From Flavobacterium frigoris (lineage in GTDB: Bacteria > Bacteroidota > Bacteroidia > Flavobacteriales > Flavobacteriaceae), in assembly GCF_900111075.1 (NCBI RefSeq), contig NZ_FOFZ01000003.1:1-64000 (forward strand): a DNA stretch of 64,000 nucleotides. The letters run 5' to 3'. This document shows positions 51,167 to 61,000 of this stretch, piece by piece. Each line of letters starts with the position of its first letter. The first letter of the stretch is position 1. The position numbers and the translations under genes are program-made. The notes under the pieces were generated by a model that saw nothing but the letters and a program-made list of their open reading frames with translations, made no database searches and was not told the DNA's origin.

Positions 51167-51355
51167 ATGAAAGATCTTATTCAAAAAATTAATGCCGAGT
51201 ATGCAACATTTAAAACTGAATCCGAGTCGCTAACTGAAAAAGGTGTTAAAGCAGCTGGAGCAAGAGCTCGTAAAGCCACTTTAGAGTTAGAGAAACTATT
51301 AAAAGAATTTAGAAAAGTTTCTGTAGAAGAATCAAAAAATAAATTTAATTTATAA
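51167..51355 (+). CDS. Small histone H1-like protein
   Basis: The 62-residue basic protein (IQKINAEYATFKTESESL, then KAAGARARKATLELEKL) is of a type labelled histone H1 in Bacteroidota. It is helical and Lys/Arg/Ala-rich and may bind DNA; that is not shown by sequence. A truncated second copy lies at 52742. Confidence 0.75.
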   Translation: MKDLIQKINAEYATFKTESESLTEKGVKAAGARARKATLELEKLLKEFRKVSVEESKNKFNL

Positions 51356-51360
51356 TTACA

Positions 51361-51385
51361 AAGCCCATTCGTAATGGGCTTTTTC
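51361..51385. terminator. Intrinsic terminator after the H1-like gene
   Basis: The hairpin AAGCCCATT-CGT-AATGGGCTT is followed by a T-run, 6 bases after the stop. Confidence 0.85.
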
Positions 51386-51576
51386 ATAAGTCTTTTTTGT
51401 TTTCAAAATTAAAGTACTACTTTTCAAAAGGCTTAGTAACTATTTATTCACCTATATCCTTACCCGTTTTAAGGATTTATCGTTTTCTGTAAAATGTGCA
51501 ATAGGGTTTGATCTTAGAATTGCTTGAACTCAATAGTCTATTTGTTGTAATTATGCGCTGATTAAAGTTTATATTC

Positions 51577-51600
51577 ACCGCATATCATTTAATATGCGGT
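51577..51600. promoter_or_regulatory. Palindrome just in front of the Fic gene
   Basis: ACCGCATAT and ATATGCGGT are perfect 9-bp arms around CATTTA. The dyad ends 4 bases before the ATG at 51605. It is a likely autoregulatory operator, consistent with the winged-helix end of Fic proteins of this type. Confidence 0.5.
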
Positions 51601-51604
51601 AAAT

Positions 51605-52694
51605 ATGTATATTCATCAAAAAAAAGATTGGCCAAAATTCACTTGGGATCCAGATGCAATCACTCCTTTGCTTGGAGAAGTTAGGCATAGACAAGGCAAA
51701 ATACTTGGGGTGATGCAAGGACTTGGTTTTCGATTGCAAGAGGAAACAGTACTCAAAACGCTAACATTGGATGTACTATAGTCCAGTGAAATTGAAAAAG
51801 AACAATTAAGTCCATAACAGGTTTGCTCTTCCATTGCAAGACGTTTAGGTATTGAAATTGCGGGTGCTGTTCCTGCGGAACGCAATGTTGAAGGTGTTGT
51901 CGAAATGCTATTGGATGCTACTCAACTATATAATGAACCTTTAACTGATGATCGTTTGTTTGGATGGTATGCAGTCCTTTTTCCAACAGGACGAAGTGGT
52001 ATGTACAAAATAAAGACAACAGCTTGGCGAGAAGATGCCATACAAGTAACTTCTGGCCCAATGGGGAAAAGAAACAATCCACTTTGAGGCTCCAAGCGCA
52101 GATAGAGTACTTCAGGAAATGAATACTTTTTTAGATTGGTTTAATACCAATCAAGATATTGACCATGTATTAAAAGCAGCTTTTGCTCATTTGTGGTTTG
52201 TTACTATACATCCATTTGAAGATGGCAACGGACGTATAACAAGGGCTATAACCGATATGCAACTGGCTCGTGCCGATCAAAGTAAACAAAGATTTCACTC
52301 TATGTCAGCTCAGATTCAAATAGAACGTACTCAGAATTATGATATATTAGAAAGTCCCCAAAAAGGCAATTTGGATATTACAACCTGCTTGAAATGGTTT
52401 CTGAAGTGCTTATTGCATTCGATGGCGCAAACCGATGAAACTATTGCCACAATTTTAAAGCGTGTACAATTTTGGGAAACGCATCTTACAACTGATTTTA
52501 ACCTACGTCAACAAAAAATACTTCATCTTCTTCTTGATGACTTTTTTGGAAAGCTTACTGTTTCAAAATAGGCCAAAATTACTAAAGTTTCTACAGATAC
52601 ATCCCTTAGAGATATACAAGATTTAACAGCTAAAGGTATCCTGATACAAGAAGGAAGTGGTAGGAGTACGTCGTATAAGCTGCTTACGAACTAA
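51605..52694 (+). pseudogene. Degenerate Fic-family AMP-transferase
   Basis: The sequence matches a Fic protein with an N-terminal DUF4172-type region (MYIHQKKDWPKFTWDP...), a Fic core and a C-terminal winged helix (DIQDLTAKGILIQEG). Stops interrupt it at 51779-51781 and about 51814-51816, and later frames show further stops or a shift near 52080 and 52570. The active-site motif HPFEDGNGR is still intact near 52210. Fic enzymes add AMP to target proteins. It is clearly inactivated as a whole protein. It lies between the intact and truncated H1-like copies. Confidence 0.8.
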
Positions 52695-52741
52695 AATAGT
52701 TTAGCATAATCTTTTAAAAATATTTTTTAATCTACTTCTAA

Positions 52742-52927
52742 AAAATCAACGAAGAATTTGAAACATTTAAAACAGAATCTCAATCTCTAATAGAAAAAGG
52801 GGTTAAAGCTGCAGGACCTAGAGCTCGTAAAGCAACATTAGAGCTTGAGAAAATATTAAAAGAGTTTAGAAAAGTCTTTGTACAAGATTCAAAAAAACAA
52901 TATTTTCCTAAAAAAAACCTCGTTTAA
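52742..52927 (+). pseudogene. Truncated second histone H1-like gene
   Basis: The frame KINEEFETFKTES...KGVKAAGPRARKATLELEKILKEFRK is about 80% identical by eye to the protein at 51167. A TAA stop lies immediately upstream (52739-52741), and no start codon precedes it. It ends with a new tail (SKKQYFPKKNLV). A terminator follows. Confidence 0.75.
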
Positions 52928-52948
52928 ATCCTTTTAAACGAGGTTTTT
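52914..52948. terminator. Intrinsic terminator
   Basis: AAAACCTCGTTTAAA and TTTAAACGAGGTTTT form a strong symmetric hairpin around TCCT. It follows the truncated H1-like gene. Confidence 0.8.
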
Positions 52949-53045
52949 AGGGTTATCATGCAAATTAAATTTTTAAAGTCCTAGGTCAAAAACTACCAGC
53001 AGCACTTTTTTATATTTTTGTGGTACATAATACTACATAGAAAGC

Positions 53046-54032
53046 TTATCCTTTCATCAATTGTTTTAAACGTCCTTGGTAAGACTGCCAATAATTTCTT
53101 TTCGTGGCATCGTTTAAGAAAGAAGCAACTACCATTTTTTCTACCAGTTCTGACTGTGATAACATTAACACCATGATATCATTAAAGTTTTTTTCACTGA
53201 TCCCTATCTGCTCAGCAAGGACAAAGAATTGTTGCCTTATCTTTCCTTGAGCTAAATTTTTAGGCAATAGTCCATCATCCAACGCAAATTCTTTATCTTC
53301 AATGTGAATACGGCTATTCAACAGGTCATAAGCAGGACTTAGTCTATAATCTCCCATAGCGGTTTGCAGTAAAGAAAAGTTTTTAAAATGAGCATCTCCA
53401 TTTGAAAACAGGTAATTGAATACCAATATTTTTATCAGCTTTGGTGCTTCCAGCTTATATGCAGGTAAATATTGCTTCATTAATTGAAATAACTCTAAAT
53501 AACTTCCTAAATACTTATAATGTTCTCCATAGGTTTGTGGTGTCCTTCCTGCCAAAGAGGCAAAATCATCTTGAGCCAGTTTTGTGCCGTCTTCTTTTAC
53601 ATCAAACCGTTTGGTTATGTAAGCAGGAGAACCATTCTTAAAAAATATTAATGCATTTTCGGCTGTTTCTATTCCATAGACCTGACGGGCAATTTGCATA
53701 GTTAAATGCTCATTAGCGGGCATTTGGTCTAGTTTTTTACCCGCACCGGGAATGGGTTTCAGAATATAAGTACCAGGTTCTCCTTCATTAATAAGCCTTA
53801 ACTTGTTTTTTTCAAGCACTACAGAAAATTTTTCCTGCACTCCTGAAATTGACATACGCTTGCGGTTTTCTTCAAAAAGCGCAGCTGCTTCAGGATTCGA
53901 TCCCGGAGAATCGTAAGGCAATACGTGATTTACTTTTTTACCATGAAACACTCTGTTCAAACAGGTTCTACTATACGTATCAAAACCTTCTGCCAATGTA
54001 CCTGGACAATATTTTATTTCAGGTAGACTCAT
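53046..54032 (-). CDS. HipA-type toxin kinase (large subunit, HipT-like)
   Basis: The 328-residue protein carries the HipA kinase core: the Gly-rich loop MSISGVQEKFSVVL (near residue 60), FSNGDAHFKN (catalytic Asp, near 212) and the LSPAYDLL metal motif. It lacks the N-terminal subdomain, which is encoded by the separate gene at 54029. HipA-type toxins phosphorylate aminoacyl-tRNA synthetases and induce dormancy. The start overlaps the previous stop by 4 bases. Confidence 0.9.
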   Translation of the reverse strand: MSLPEIKYCPGTLAEGFDTYSRTCLNRVFHGKKVNHVLPYDSPGSNPEAAALFEENRKRMSISGVQEKFSVVLEKNKLRLINEGEPGTYILKPIPGAGKKLDQMPANEHLTMQIARQVYGIETAENALIFFKNGSPAYITKRFDVKEDGTKLAQDDFASLAGRTPQTYGEHYKYLGSYLELFQLMKQYLPAYKLEAPKLIKILVFNYLFSNGDAHFKNFSLLQTAMGDYRLSPAYDLLNSRIHIEDKEFALDDGLLPKNLAQGKIRQQFFVLAEQIGISEKNFNDIMVLMLSQSELVEKMVVASFLNDATKRNYWQSYQGRLKQLMKG

Positions 54033-54358
54033 AAATCTTCTATTTTAATAACTCTAACAGCACCGATGCTGTCGTTTTTTGCGGTAATCATCAGTAGTCC
54101 AAAATAATCGTCTAGATCAATTCTATTGTATTTACACACAACTTGTTTGTTAGGTCCCTCTGGTAACATATTATAAAAAAATGGAAATAAGAATTCTGAA
54201 TGAAACTCTTGTTCCTTTTTAGGCAAAGTAAGGCTGATTCCTGGCTTAGTACTGTCTGCTATCCAAGAATCATGATAGCGGAATGTAAACGATCCATTAT
54301 CGTGTTGTGTCAATAAACCCGCTTCTTCGTCTTTAAACAGTATTTTTGCTTTTCTCAT
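54029..54358 (-). CDS. HipA N-terminal subdomain protein (HipS-like)
   Basis: The 109-residue protein matches the HipA N-terminal domain (ISLTLPKKEQEFHSEFLFPFFYNMLPEGPNKQVV, then YFGLLMITAKNDSIGAVRV). In HipBST modules this piece is separate and acts as the antitoxin. The four-base overlaps on both sides show tight coupling. Confidence 0.85.
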   Translation of the reverse strand: MRKAKILFKDEEAGLLTQHDNGSFTFRYHDSWIADSTKPGISLTLPKKEQEFHSEFLFPFFYNMLPEGPNKQVVCKYNRIDLDDYFGLLMITAKNDSIGAVRVIKIEDL

Positions 54359-54573
54359 TCGTTACGGGATAAATTTTTAACTTGAAGACCAACCTCCATA
54401 CCTAGGACATCTGCTAACTTTGATAAAGTAAGTAGTGTAGGATTTCCTTTTCCACTTTCAAACTGTTTAAGCGTTCTTAAGCCTACACCAGATAGTTCTG
54501 CCAAAGTTTCCTGCGTGACCTGGAGTTCCTCCCTCCGCTCTTTTATAGACTTTATTAACTCTTCGAAGTGCAT
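54355..54573 (-). CDS. HTH regulator HipB-like
   Basis: The 72-residue Xre-type HTH protein (VTQETLAELSGVGLRTLKQFESGKGNPTLLTLSKLADVLG) is the first gene of the module and probably represses it together with HipA/HipS. It starts next to a TATATTTG -7 element on the minus strand (54593-54600). Confidence 0.85.
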   Translation of the reverse strand: MHFEELIKSIKERREELQVTQETLAELSGVGLRTLKQFESGKGNPTLLTLSKLADVLGMEVGLQVKNLSRNE

Positions 54574-54592
54574 TATACGGCTCTTTTTTATA

Positions 54593-54625
54593 CAAATATA
54601 TAAAAAATAATATTAATTATATCAA
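54593..54625 (-). promoter_or_regulatory. Promoter of the HipBST-like operon
   Basis: On the minus strand TTG (54623-54625) is followed after 22 bases by TATATTTG (54593-54600). This fits the -33/-7 pattern. The hipB-like ATG lies about 20 bases further on. Confidence 0.4.
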
Positions 54626-54980
54626 AAAGAGCATTAAAAAGCACTAATTTGTGTTTTTTAATAATTTTTAGCAATAAATTCATGATATAGTGCATTTAAT
54701 AACACTATATAATCGACTGTATTTGCAAATTTTTTCTTTTTTGTACCTTATTCCTCCTTATAGTATCAGTCCTAAAAACTATTAACCTCTTCCCTTCACC
54801 CCTATCTAACATCTAAAGGTGTTTTTAAACCCTGATTTTTCATGTCCTTTTATATTTCATACCATCTAAATACCTTGCAAACAATAGCACCTTTCATGTC
54901 ACAGCATATTAACTGAAAAAGCATCTAATTGCAACTCAACTTTTTAATGAATCATCAGTATAACCATAAAGCAAATAGTT
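54626..54980. other. Intergenic region upstream of the HipBST-like module
   Basis: An 8-bp inverted repeat ATATAGTG-N10-CACTATAT lies at 54685-54710 and could be an operator or a hairpin. The rest is AT-rich with no recognisable gene. Confidence 0.5.
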
Positions 54981-55163
54981 ATGATAACAATTACAACACA
55001 AATTTTTATTTTTATTCCAGCGATGGTTATCCTATTTTGGATCATGCCTGATAAAAAAATCAAAGTAATCTTTGGAGAAATTAGAAAAACACTTCAGATA
55101 TTACCTATCTCTAAGATAGCTCAAGCCATAATCAGTTGGTCAAAAAAGAAAAGTGATCCTTAA
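54981..55163 (+). CDS. Small membrane protein, possible
   Basis: The 60-residue frame has an N-terminal hydrophobic span (MITITTQIFIFIPAMVILFWIM) and an amphipathic basic tail ending SKKKSDP. I recall similar small proteins in Bacteroidota but have no function for them. It stands alone in non-coding DNA, so it could be a chance frame. Confidence 0.4.
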   Translation: MITITTQIFIFIPAMVILFWIMPDKKIKVIFGEIRKTLQILPISKIAQAIISWSKKKSDP

Positions 55164-55715
55164 AATACAATATTCCTTGAAGCAGCAGCATATAAATCCA
55201 TCAACATAAAAGAAGTAATTAATACTGTAAATAAATTGAGAACTTAATTTACAAATGTGAAGTTAGGAAGCTACTTAGAACTAAAGCATTTTGATCTTTT
55301 GTTGAACAACTATTTTTTCTAAATAAATAACTTCCGATTATACTGGTTTAAATAATCTTAAATAGGAGTCGATATACCCATATCGCGTATTGCGATTTCC
55401 GATATGATTCTATTTCTACTATTATATATTGAGTTTAAATTACCTTTTTTTTTATTTGAATTCAAAAATCTTGATTAAAACAGCCAAATCTAGTAGTTTA
55501 CTACGTAATTATTACGATACTAAATGAACTTGTTTTTATATCAATTTCCTTAATATAGTAAATAAGTTTGTTTTATTTACTTCACTTTCATCGGTTAATG
55601 AGCAATTTATTTGCCTAATTCTACACTTAAATTTTGCCCAAATGTTGAGCAAAAAATCGTCATAAAAGCGAAAAATGATTCAAGTTAAATTCTTTTTCTA
55701 TTCTTATTTTTAAGA
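55164..55715. other. AT-rich intergenic stretch without recognisable genes
   Basis: No convincing frame is present. A short frame near 55172-55248 (AAYKSINIKEVINTVNKLRT) could be a leftover gene end, but it is too short to assign. Confidence 0.5.
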
Positions 55716-55860
55716 ATGCAATACATCACTAAAATTTCCCGTTAGCAAATTCGCTTTTCAAGTTTAGAAGACGCAATACCTCCGGACAATCAAGTTCGGT
55801 TTATAGACGGTTTTGTAGAATCTATAGATTTGATAAAGGGTGTTTTTCAGTTCAGATACT
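55716..55860 (+). pseudogene. N-terminal fragment of an IS1182-type transposase
   Basis: The frame MQYITKISR, a stop, then IRFSSLEDAIPPDNQVRFIDGFVESIDL fits the N-terminus of IS1182-family transposases (the SLEExIPxDxxVRxIDxFVExLDL pattern). It is broken by an in-frame stop at the tenth codon and ends abruptly after about 48 residues. The rest of the IS is absent. Confidence 0.65.
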
Positions 55861-55983
55861 CAAAAAAAAAGGTGGTCAGAGGTACAAAAGTAAAATAGTT
55901 CAAAAATTTATAAATAGAACTATCATAACAGTGAATACCATTCCGCACCATTGGGATTATTTTCTTAATTGATTTTTTTTGTG

Positions 55984-56006
55984 GGCACAAGCGAGACGCT
56001 TGTGCC
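55984..56006. repeat. Perfect hairpin, IS-associated type
   Basis: GGCACAAGC and GCTTGTGCC are perfect 9-bp arms around GAGAC. Such hairpins recur near transposon remnants in Bacteroidota genomes. Bases 55861-56210 around it hold no gene. Confidence 0.55.
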
Positions 56007-56210
56007 AGCCTGCGCTTGCGGTAGAACGACTATATTGCCGTTTATCAGGATGTATTATTTGTGAAATTATGATAAAAGGAGGTTTTTTCACAGCCTTACG
56101 GTTTTCAGCTACAATAAGTTGGCGATTTCGAAGCACTAAGCTGTCTGCCACCACTGAACTTGATACGAAGTACCAAGCTTCATTTAACAACTAAACCGCC
56201 AATTTTTGTA

Positions 56211-56640
56211 GGTGCTGTGTGTGTCTTGCATGCACTTCTAACTCCTCAAAAGCAGCAATTTTACCGATAGGGTGCAAGTCCCTTATCGACAAGTTGTTGT
56301 TTAATATTGAGCTGATTAGCAAGTGACAAGCTGGTTTGGAGTGATCCATGCAGTAAAGATTATTACGAAAGCAGTACCTTCCTTAATTTTTGTCTGTACC
56401 GAGGAACACAAAGCGCATAAGAGGCTAGCTAAATTGGGTAAGCATGCACTGCAATGCAAAGCCTTAAGACAACTGGTTTATTTACTAGATGCGTCGGGGA
56501 TAGACGGAAAGAGAAAGTGCTTATCGAGGGAGGACTTCACATCCACGAGTTGGTTAAGTAAAGAAGTCAGTAGAAGTCATAGTACTTAGGGTAACGAGTT
56601 ACCAATGGAAACGGTATAGGACTCACAAACAAGGAAGGAC
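56211..56640 (+). mobile_element. Probable 5' fragment of a group II intron
   Basis: The stretch has the non-coding style of a group II intron 5' part: GTGCTGTGTGTG near the start, GGTGCAAGTCC, GGAACACAAAGCGCATAAGAGGCTAG, and CAGTAGAAGTCATAGTAC followed by GGAAGGACCTAACGCAAG. No reverse transcriptase frame follows, so only a fragment would remain. This is pattern memory, not a fold calculation. Confidence 0.4.
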
Positions 56641-56649
56641 CTAACGCAA

Positions 56650-56880
56650 GTGGTTACCCAAGATGATTTAATCGGGTTTCGTTTGTTCCTTTTAAATGAT
56701 TTAGAAGAAATCTTTAACACCAAAGCAATCCCAGTAAAAAAGTGGCTTAAATCCACCGAAGTAAGAGAAATGCTCAGCATTTCTAACGGAGCACTACAAA
56801 TCTTACGAATCAAAGGAATTCTAATAGAGAGGTTTTTAAAATTTACTTCACCATCATCCTTTTTCGCACACCTCTTTTGA
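56650..56880 (+). pseudogene. Truncated ICE-type HTH (excisionase-like) gene
   Basis: The frame VTQDDLIGFRLFLLNDLEEIF...KKWLKSTEVREMLSISNGALQILRIKGIL matches the common Bacteroidota element protein with a KWLRSADVRKLLNISPGTLQNLRI core. The family goes on with a wing (FxxYKYEDI), but here the sequence changes at about 56820 to an unrelated end. There is no proper start. It is a remnant joined to intron-like DNA. Confidence 0.65.
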
Positions 56881-57165
56881 CTGCTTCATGACAGAGATTT
56901 CTAGCCTTGTGACATTTTTTACGAAAGGCTTTATTCTTATTTTTAGTTTTAGTCTTGAAAACAAAAACTAGTAAAATTATTTTCAAAATTTGTAACTAAT
57001 TAGTTTCTCATAACATAACCTGCATTTGCTTACAGGATTTATAAAACTTTGTTTATTGAAATGTTTTAGTTAAACAATAGATTAAAAAAGTGGAGCCAGA
57101 ACCCATTAAAAAAAACGGGGCGGATTCCGAAAAGCCTTATGAGTAGGAAAACAAACAAACGAATT

Positions 57166-57495
57166 ATGGCAACTTATCCTTATTCTCAAAATGCAATGTT
57201 AGTGAACAGCATTACATCAACAACTGTAGTTTCTATTATTTCAGGAATGCAAGTATCGGTTACGACTTTTACTTCGCCTGCAGGAAATTTTGGGTCAATC
57301 ACACTTTCCCCAGTGCAGCCAACCGCTTCAAATGTAGAATTTAAAGCAGGATTACAAACATTGCAAATTGACATTATTAGTTTTAGAGCTCAATTTGGAT
57401 TTGACAGCGGTCAAGTTACTTGCAGCGGAAACGCAACGGATCAAGATGGCAAAAACGGAACTGCTTTTTCTAGGCAGATTGCTAGTTGGTCTTAA
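57166..57495 (+). CDS. Small beta-rich protein heading the 57-64 kb cluster
   Basis: The ATG at 57166 (MATYPYSQN) gives 109 residues; an in-frame ATG at 57139 would add 9. The start is preferred because it resembles the sister start MATLQF at 58090. The protein is Thr/Ser/Asn-rich with short beta-type stretches (SVTTFTSPAGNFGSITLSPVQP) and no signal peptide. It has no recognised family. It is followed 40 bases on by an exported protein gene. Role unknown. Confidence 0.65.
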   Translation: MATYPYSQNAMLVNSITSTTVVSIISGMQVSVTTFTSPAGNFGSITLSPVQPTASNVEFKAGLQTLQIDIISFRAQFGFDSGQVTCSGNATDQDGKNGTAFSRQIASWS

Positions 57496-57535
57496 ACAAA
57501 AATATCAGGATAATTTCCTGGGTTGAATTATAGTT

Positions 57536-58006
57536 ATGAAGTCACAAACAGCATATAAAAATCGAATTTGCATTATAAATATTCTCTTAAAAGGACTATT
57601 TATAATGATGCTTGTAGCGCTTCCTAACACTGCATTAGCCCAGGAAAATTCTCCTATTCCACTTCAGGAAATAAATGCGCCTCTAGCAGAAAGCGGCAGC
57701 AGTGGAGAACGCTATTTTGGTGATTTGCTAATACATTATGCTATTGACCCAACTGGTAAAGTTGTATTGTGCACCTTATATCTATCCACTGTTTTGGTAG
57801 GAGTAGAATCATTAACGGCAACCAATCCAGTTTATCAATTTGACCTAAAATCAGGGGCAAGTACAGCCAATGGAAATCTCAGTATTTATCTCAATTTTTC
57901 ACCACAAGTTTCGACCCTGAAAGCAGATCTAACTTACACTGTTAAAGAAAACAACACCAGCTTCCCTTATAAAGGTGATTTGATAGGCTGGTATATTTAT
58001 AATTAG
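57536..58006 (+). CDS. Exported protein of the 57-64 kb cluster
   Basis: The 156-residue protein has a long N-terminal signal (hydrophobic stretch IINILLKGLFIMMLVALPNTALAQ) and a beta-rich body (LTATNPVYQFDLKSGASTANGNLSIYLNFSPQVSTLKADLTYTV). It is the only member of the cluster with a clear signal peptide. No family is recognised. It lies 83 bases upstream of the large gene. Confidence 0.7.
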   Translation: MKSQTAYKNRICIINILLKGLFIMMLVALPNTALAQENSPIPLQEINAPLAESGSSGERYFGDLLIHYAIDPTGKVVLCTLYLSTVLVGVESLTATNPVYQFDLKSGASTANGNLSIYLNFSPQVSTLKADLTYTVKENNTSFPYKGDLIGWYIYN

Positions 58007-58089
58007 GCAATACCTTTTGGGTTTTTGAGGTATGACATTTTGTACCTCGCTGATTACATACTTTTATTAACCCTTACCGAGCAGAATTT

Positions 58090-61000
58090 ATGGCAACCTT
58101 ACAATTTACAAATGCTTCGTCAGGTAACACTTCGTTGTATCTGGCAGAAGAAGACAACAACTGGTGTGCCTATCTTCTGGCAAATAGCGTTACAGGACCA
58201 GCGAGTGGTGCAATTGGTTTGGATGAACTATACAAATACAAGGGTTATATTTTATTTTCATTAGCGGCACCCAACATTGCTATCGATACATTCGTAAGCA
58301 ACGTTTATACATTTCTTGGTAACTTAATCGAATATCAGTGGGCATCAGTCGTTTGGTTTGCGAACCCTAACACAACGCTGAACTCAAACAATACATCCCA
58401 AATAATTTTATCAGGAGGAAACAATGGTCCCTATTCTGTTTTAAGTGGGTTTAATTATAATTTTGGCAACAACTTTGCCACACTATTTATAAGCAACAAC
58501 TTCGTTACACTGACTGTGGATAGTATCAACAATGCTATGATTATATCTTCGCAACAGGGATCGACCAATTATACTTTCAGGCCAAATAATCTGTCCTCTT
58601 CCAGTCAGATTATGAAAAATATCGAAATACCACTTACGGGAGTTGGACAAGGGCATATAAGGTTTATTATGGGCTTTAATGCAGCTTCAGACTTTACAGG
58701 CTTTAACGTAAGTAACAATTACGGTTTTAATAACAATGTTAATAATGGAGCCTTAACAGCAGTAAACTATTCGCTGATAGAAGCTGGCAATTTAAACGAT
58801 TTAATATTAATGCAAGTCAGCATTTATCCTTGCGACTTACTTAACAAAGCAGGAACAAACTCTTACTTCGCTTTTTTAGGACAGACCCAAAATACTCATA
58901 CAGGAAACAGCACAATATCAGCTCTTTCTTCTTATTACCTTACGAATTTTGGCTATCCTTTAGTTTTGGTTCCGTACACAAATTTTATCGACTATGAAAT
59001 TTCGCTAAACTATCCAACACAAGACAGTTCTCTATTGGTCTTTAGCGAGCAAACGCCAAACGATCCACTTACAATCTGGTACATGACTCCGCAAGGAGCA
59101 TTTTCGCTTACACTAAGCACAGTATACGAAAAAAATGTAGATACTAGTAAACAAATCCAATTAATGTGCGGATTAGGCTCAACAGAAACCGTGAGCTTTA
59201 CACCGCAATTTATTGATGACAATGATATCATTTCAGGAACTGGTGATTGGCTCTATTATCAAACCAATCAAAATGCTTTTGCTCCACAGTTTCCTATTCA
59301 AGCCACACAAAATGTAGTCGGAAGCAATACTACCCAAGAATGGTTAAACGCTAATTATTTATCCGCTTGGAACGGCATTGTAATGGCCAATAATGATTCT
59401 ACTCCCGTAGTGTATCATGCACAAGCACAAGGTGCTGCTCTCTTTGCCCCTGATACAGATGCCACTTCCCCTCTGTTTACCCATTTGACAACAGGCTCCG
59501 GTGTTTTATCAGCTGCCAAAGAAACTATATTTTTTCCATTGGTGCCTTATGGTCTTGTTGCAGCAACACCCAGTACGCTTGTTGATTTTTCTTTATTCGA
59601 AAAACAAATAATAAACCCCACTCGAAAAGCTATAATCGCAGCAGTAATGAGTGCCGAAAAAATTCCTGCCTCTCCTACTACTTTACTAACAGCAAGAACG
59701 GCAAACGGTAATAATATTCCGTCTACAAGTCCACAAGGATTTTATATTGATGTTAATCCGCAAAACGGAGTATGGGAGACATTGCAACTAGCCAGCAATC
59801 AGTTTTTGACTGCTGAGGGTTCATTATCCAAAATATTTAATTTACAATTTACCCCAGCAAGTTCAACTTTACAAAGTGCTTTACAGTCCAATCAGTTGTT
59901 TTTAGTTATTTCTTATAATGAAAAACTTAGCGATGGCACCTATGTGTTAAGTAATTTTAGTAGTGAAATGGAAATTGCCGAATGGCCTTTTTTATTAAAT
60001 GTACCTACTGAACAAGTAAATGGTCAATACAAAAACGTAGTGATTTTTAAATTTTGTACAGGTAAATTAATTGATAAAGTACAAAATATTCAAGGCTGGA
60101 ACTCACCCTATAGTTTTAATGATACCAGTAATAATGGTTTACCCAATTTAAGTATGTGGCTACAGCAATACGTACAAAATGGTATGGATAAATACATCAT
60201 TCAAAAAGACACTGACTATGCTAATTTTTATAACATAGCAACTAATCCTGATTGGCAAGGTATTATTACTTTGGGTGTTGATATTAGTGTACAGGATTTT
60301 CCTAAAGAGTTGCAGGGACTATTAGCAGGTATTGACTTAAATAGTTTTTACGCACACCATTTTGGTATCGATATAAGTATCGTAAACAATGTAAATGGAG
60401 CAGTATCGATGCAACCCACCAGTTCTATGTTTGCACTTATTGATTATCAGGACCCTACTTTTGAAGGTATGGGCTCTAACCCTGCTATATACAAAACAAA
60501 CGCTCCGATAAATGGTTCTGTTGATTATGATTTTATCGTTTTGCAATTAAAGATTGTGTTTATCAATAGTAAAATTTACAATTATAATAGTTATTTGGCA
60601 CTTACCGTGAATAATCTCTTTGGTGAGAAAGTAAACGCCAGCAATAGAGATAATTTGATCATACTTACGGGCACGTATGAGAACAACAATGGCGTTCCTT
60701 CTTATGCCTTTACCAATACAGAAGACAATGTATTAAACTTAGTAAACAGTAGCATTATAACCGATGTTGAAATAATAAAAACGGCCTTTGTTACGGTGGT
60801 AGCACAAAACGATGTAACTAGCAATACTGTGAATTCAAAATTTTCATTTTGGGGTTTTATTAACTACACCGACTTGAGTTTTGACCTCCTATCCTTTGGA
60901 GCAGAACCTGATAGTAAAATTACGAACTATAGAGGATTGTCATATTCTAATTTATACATAGACCTTACTTTTCAATTAGAAACACCCACCACCAAAACAT

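Noticed and set aside
55957..56190. Overlapping frames on both strands around the GGCACAAGC hairpin
   Set aside because: Their sequences look like hairpin and remnant DNA translated by chance; no domain, start signal or conservation is visible.
56323..56589. 88-residue + frame
   Set aside because: It lies inside the intron-like non-coding stretch and reads like structured RNA translated.
57139..57165. Longer N-terminus MSRKTNKRI for the first cluster gene
   Set aside because: The inner ATG at 57166 gives the MATxxx start shared with the sister gene; the upstream extension is basic and not needed. It remains possible.
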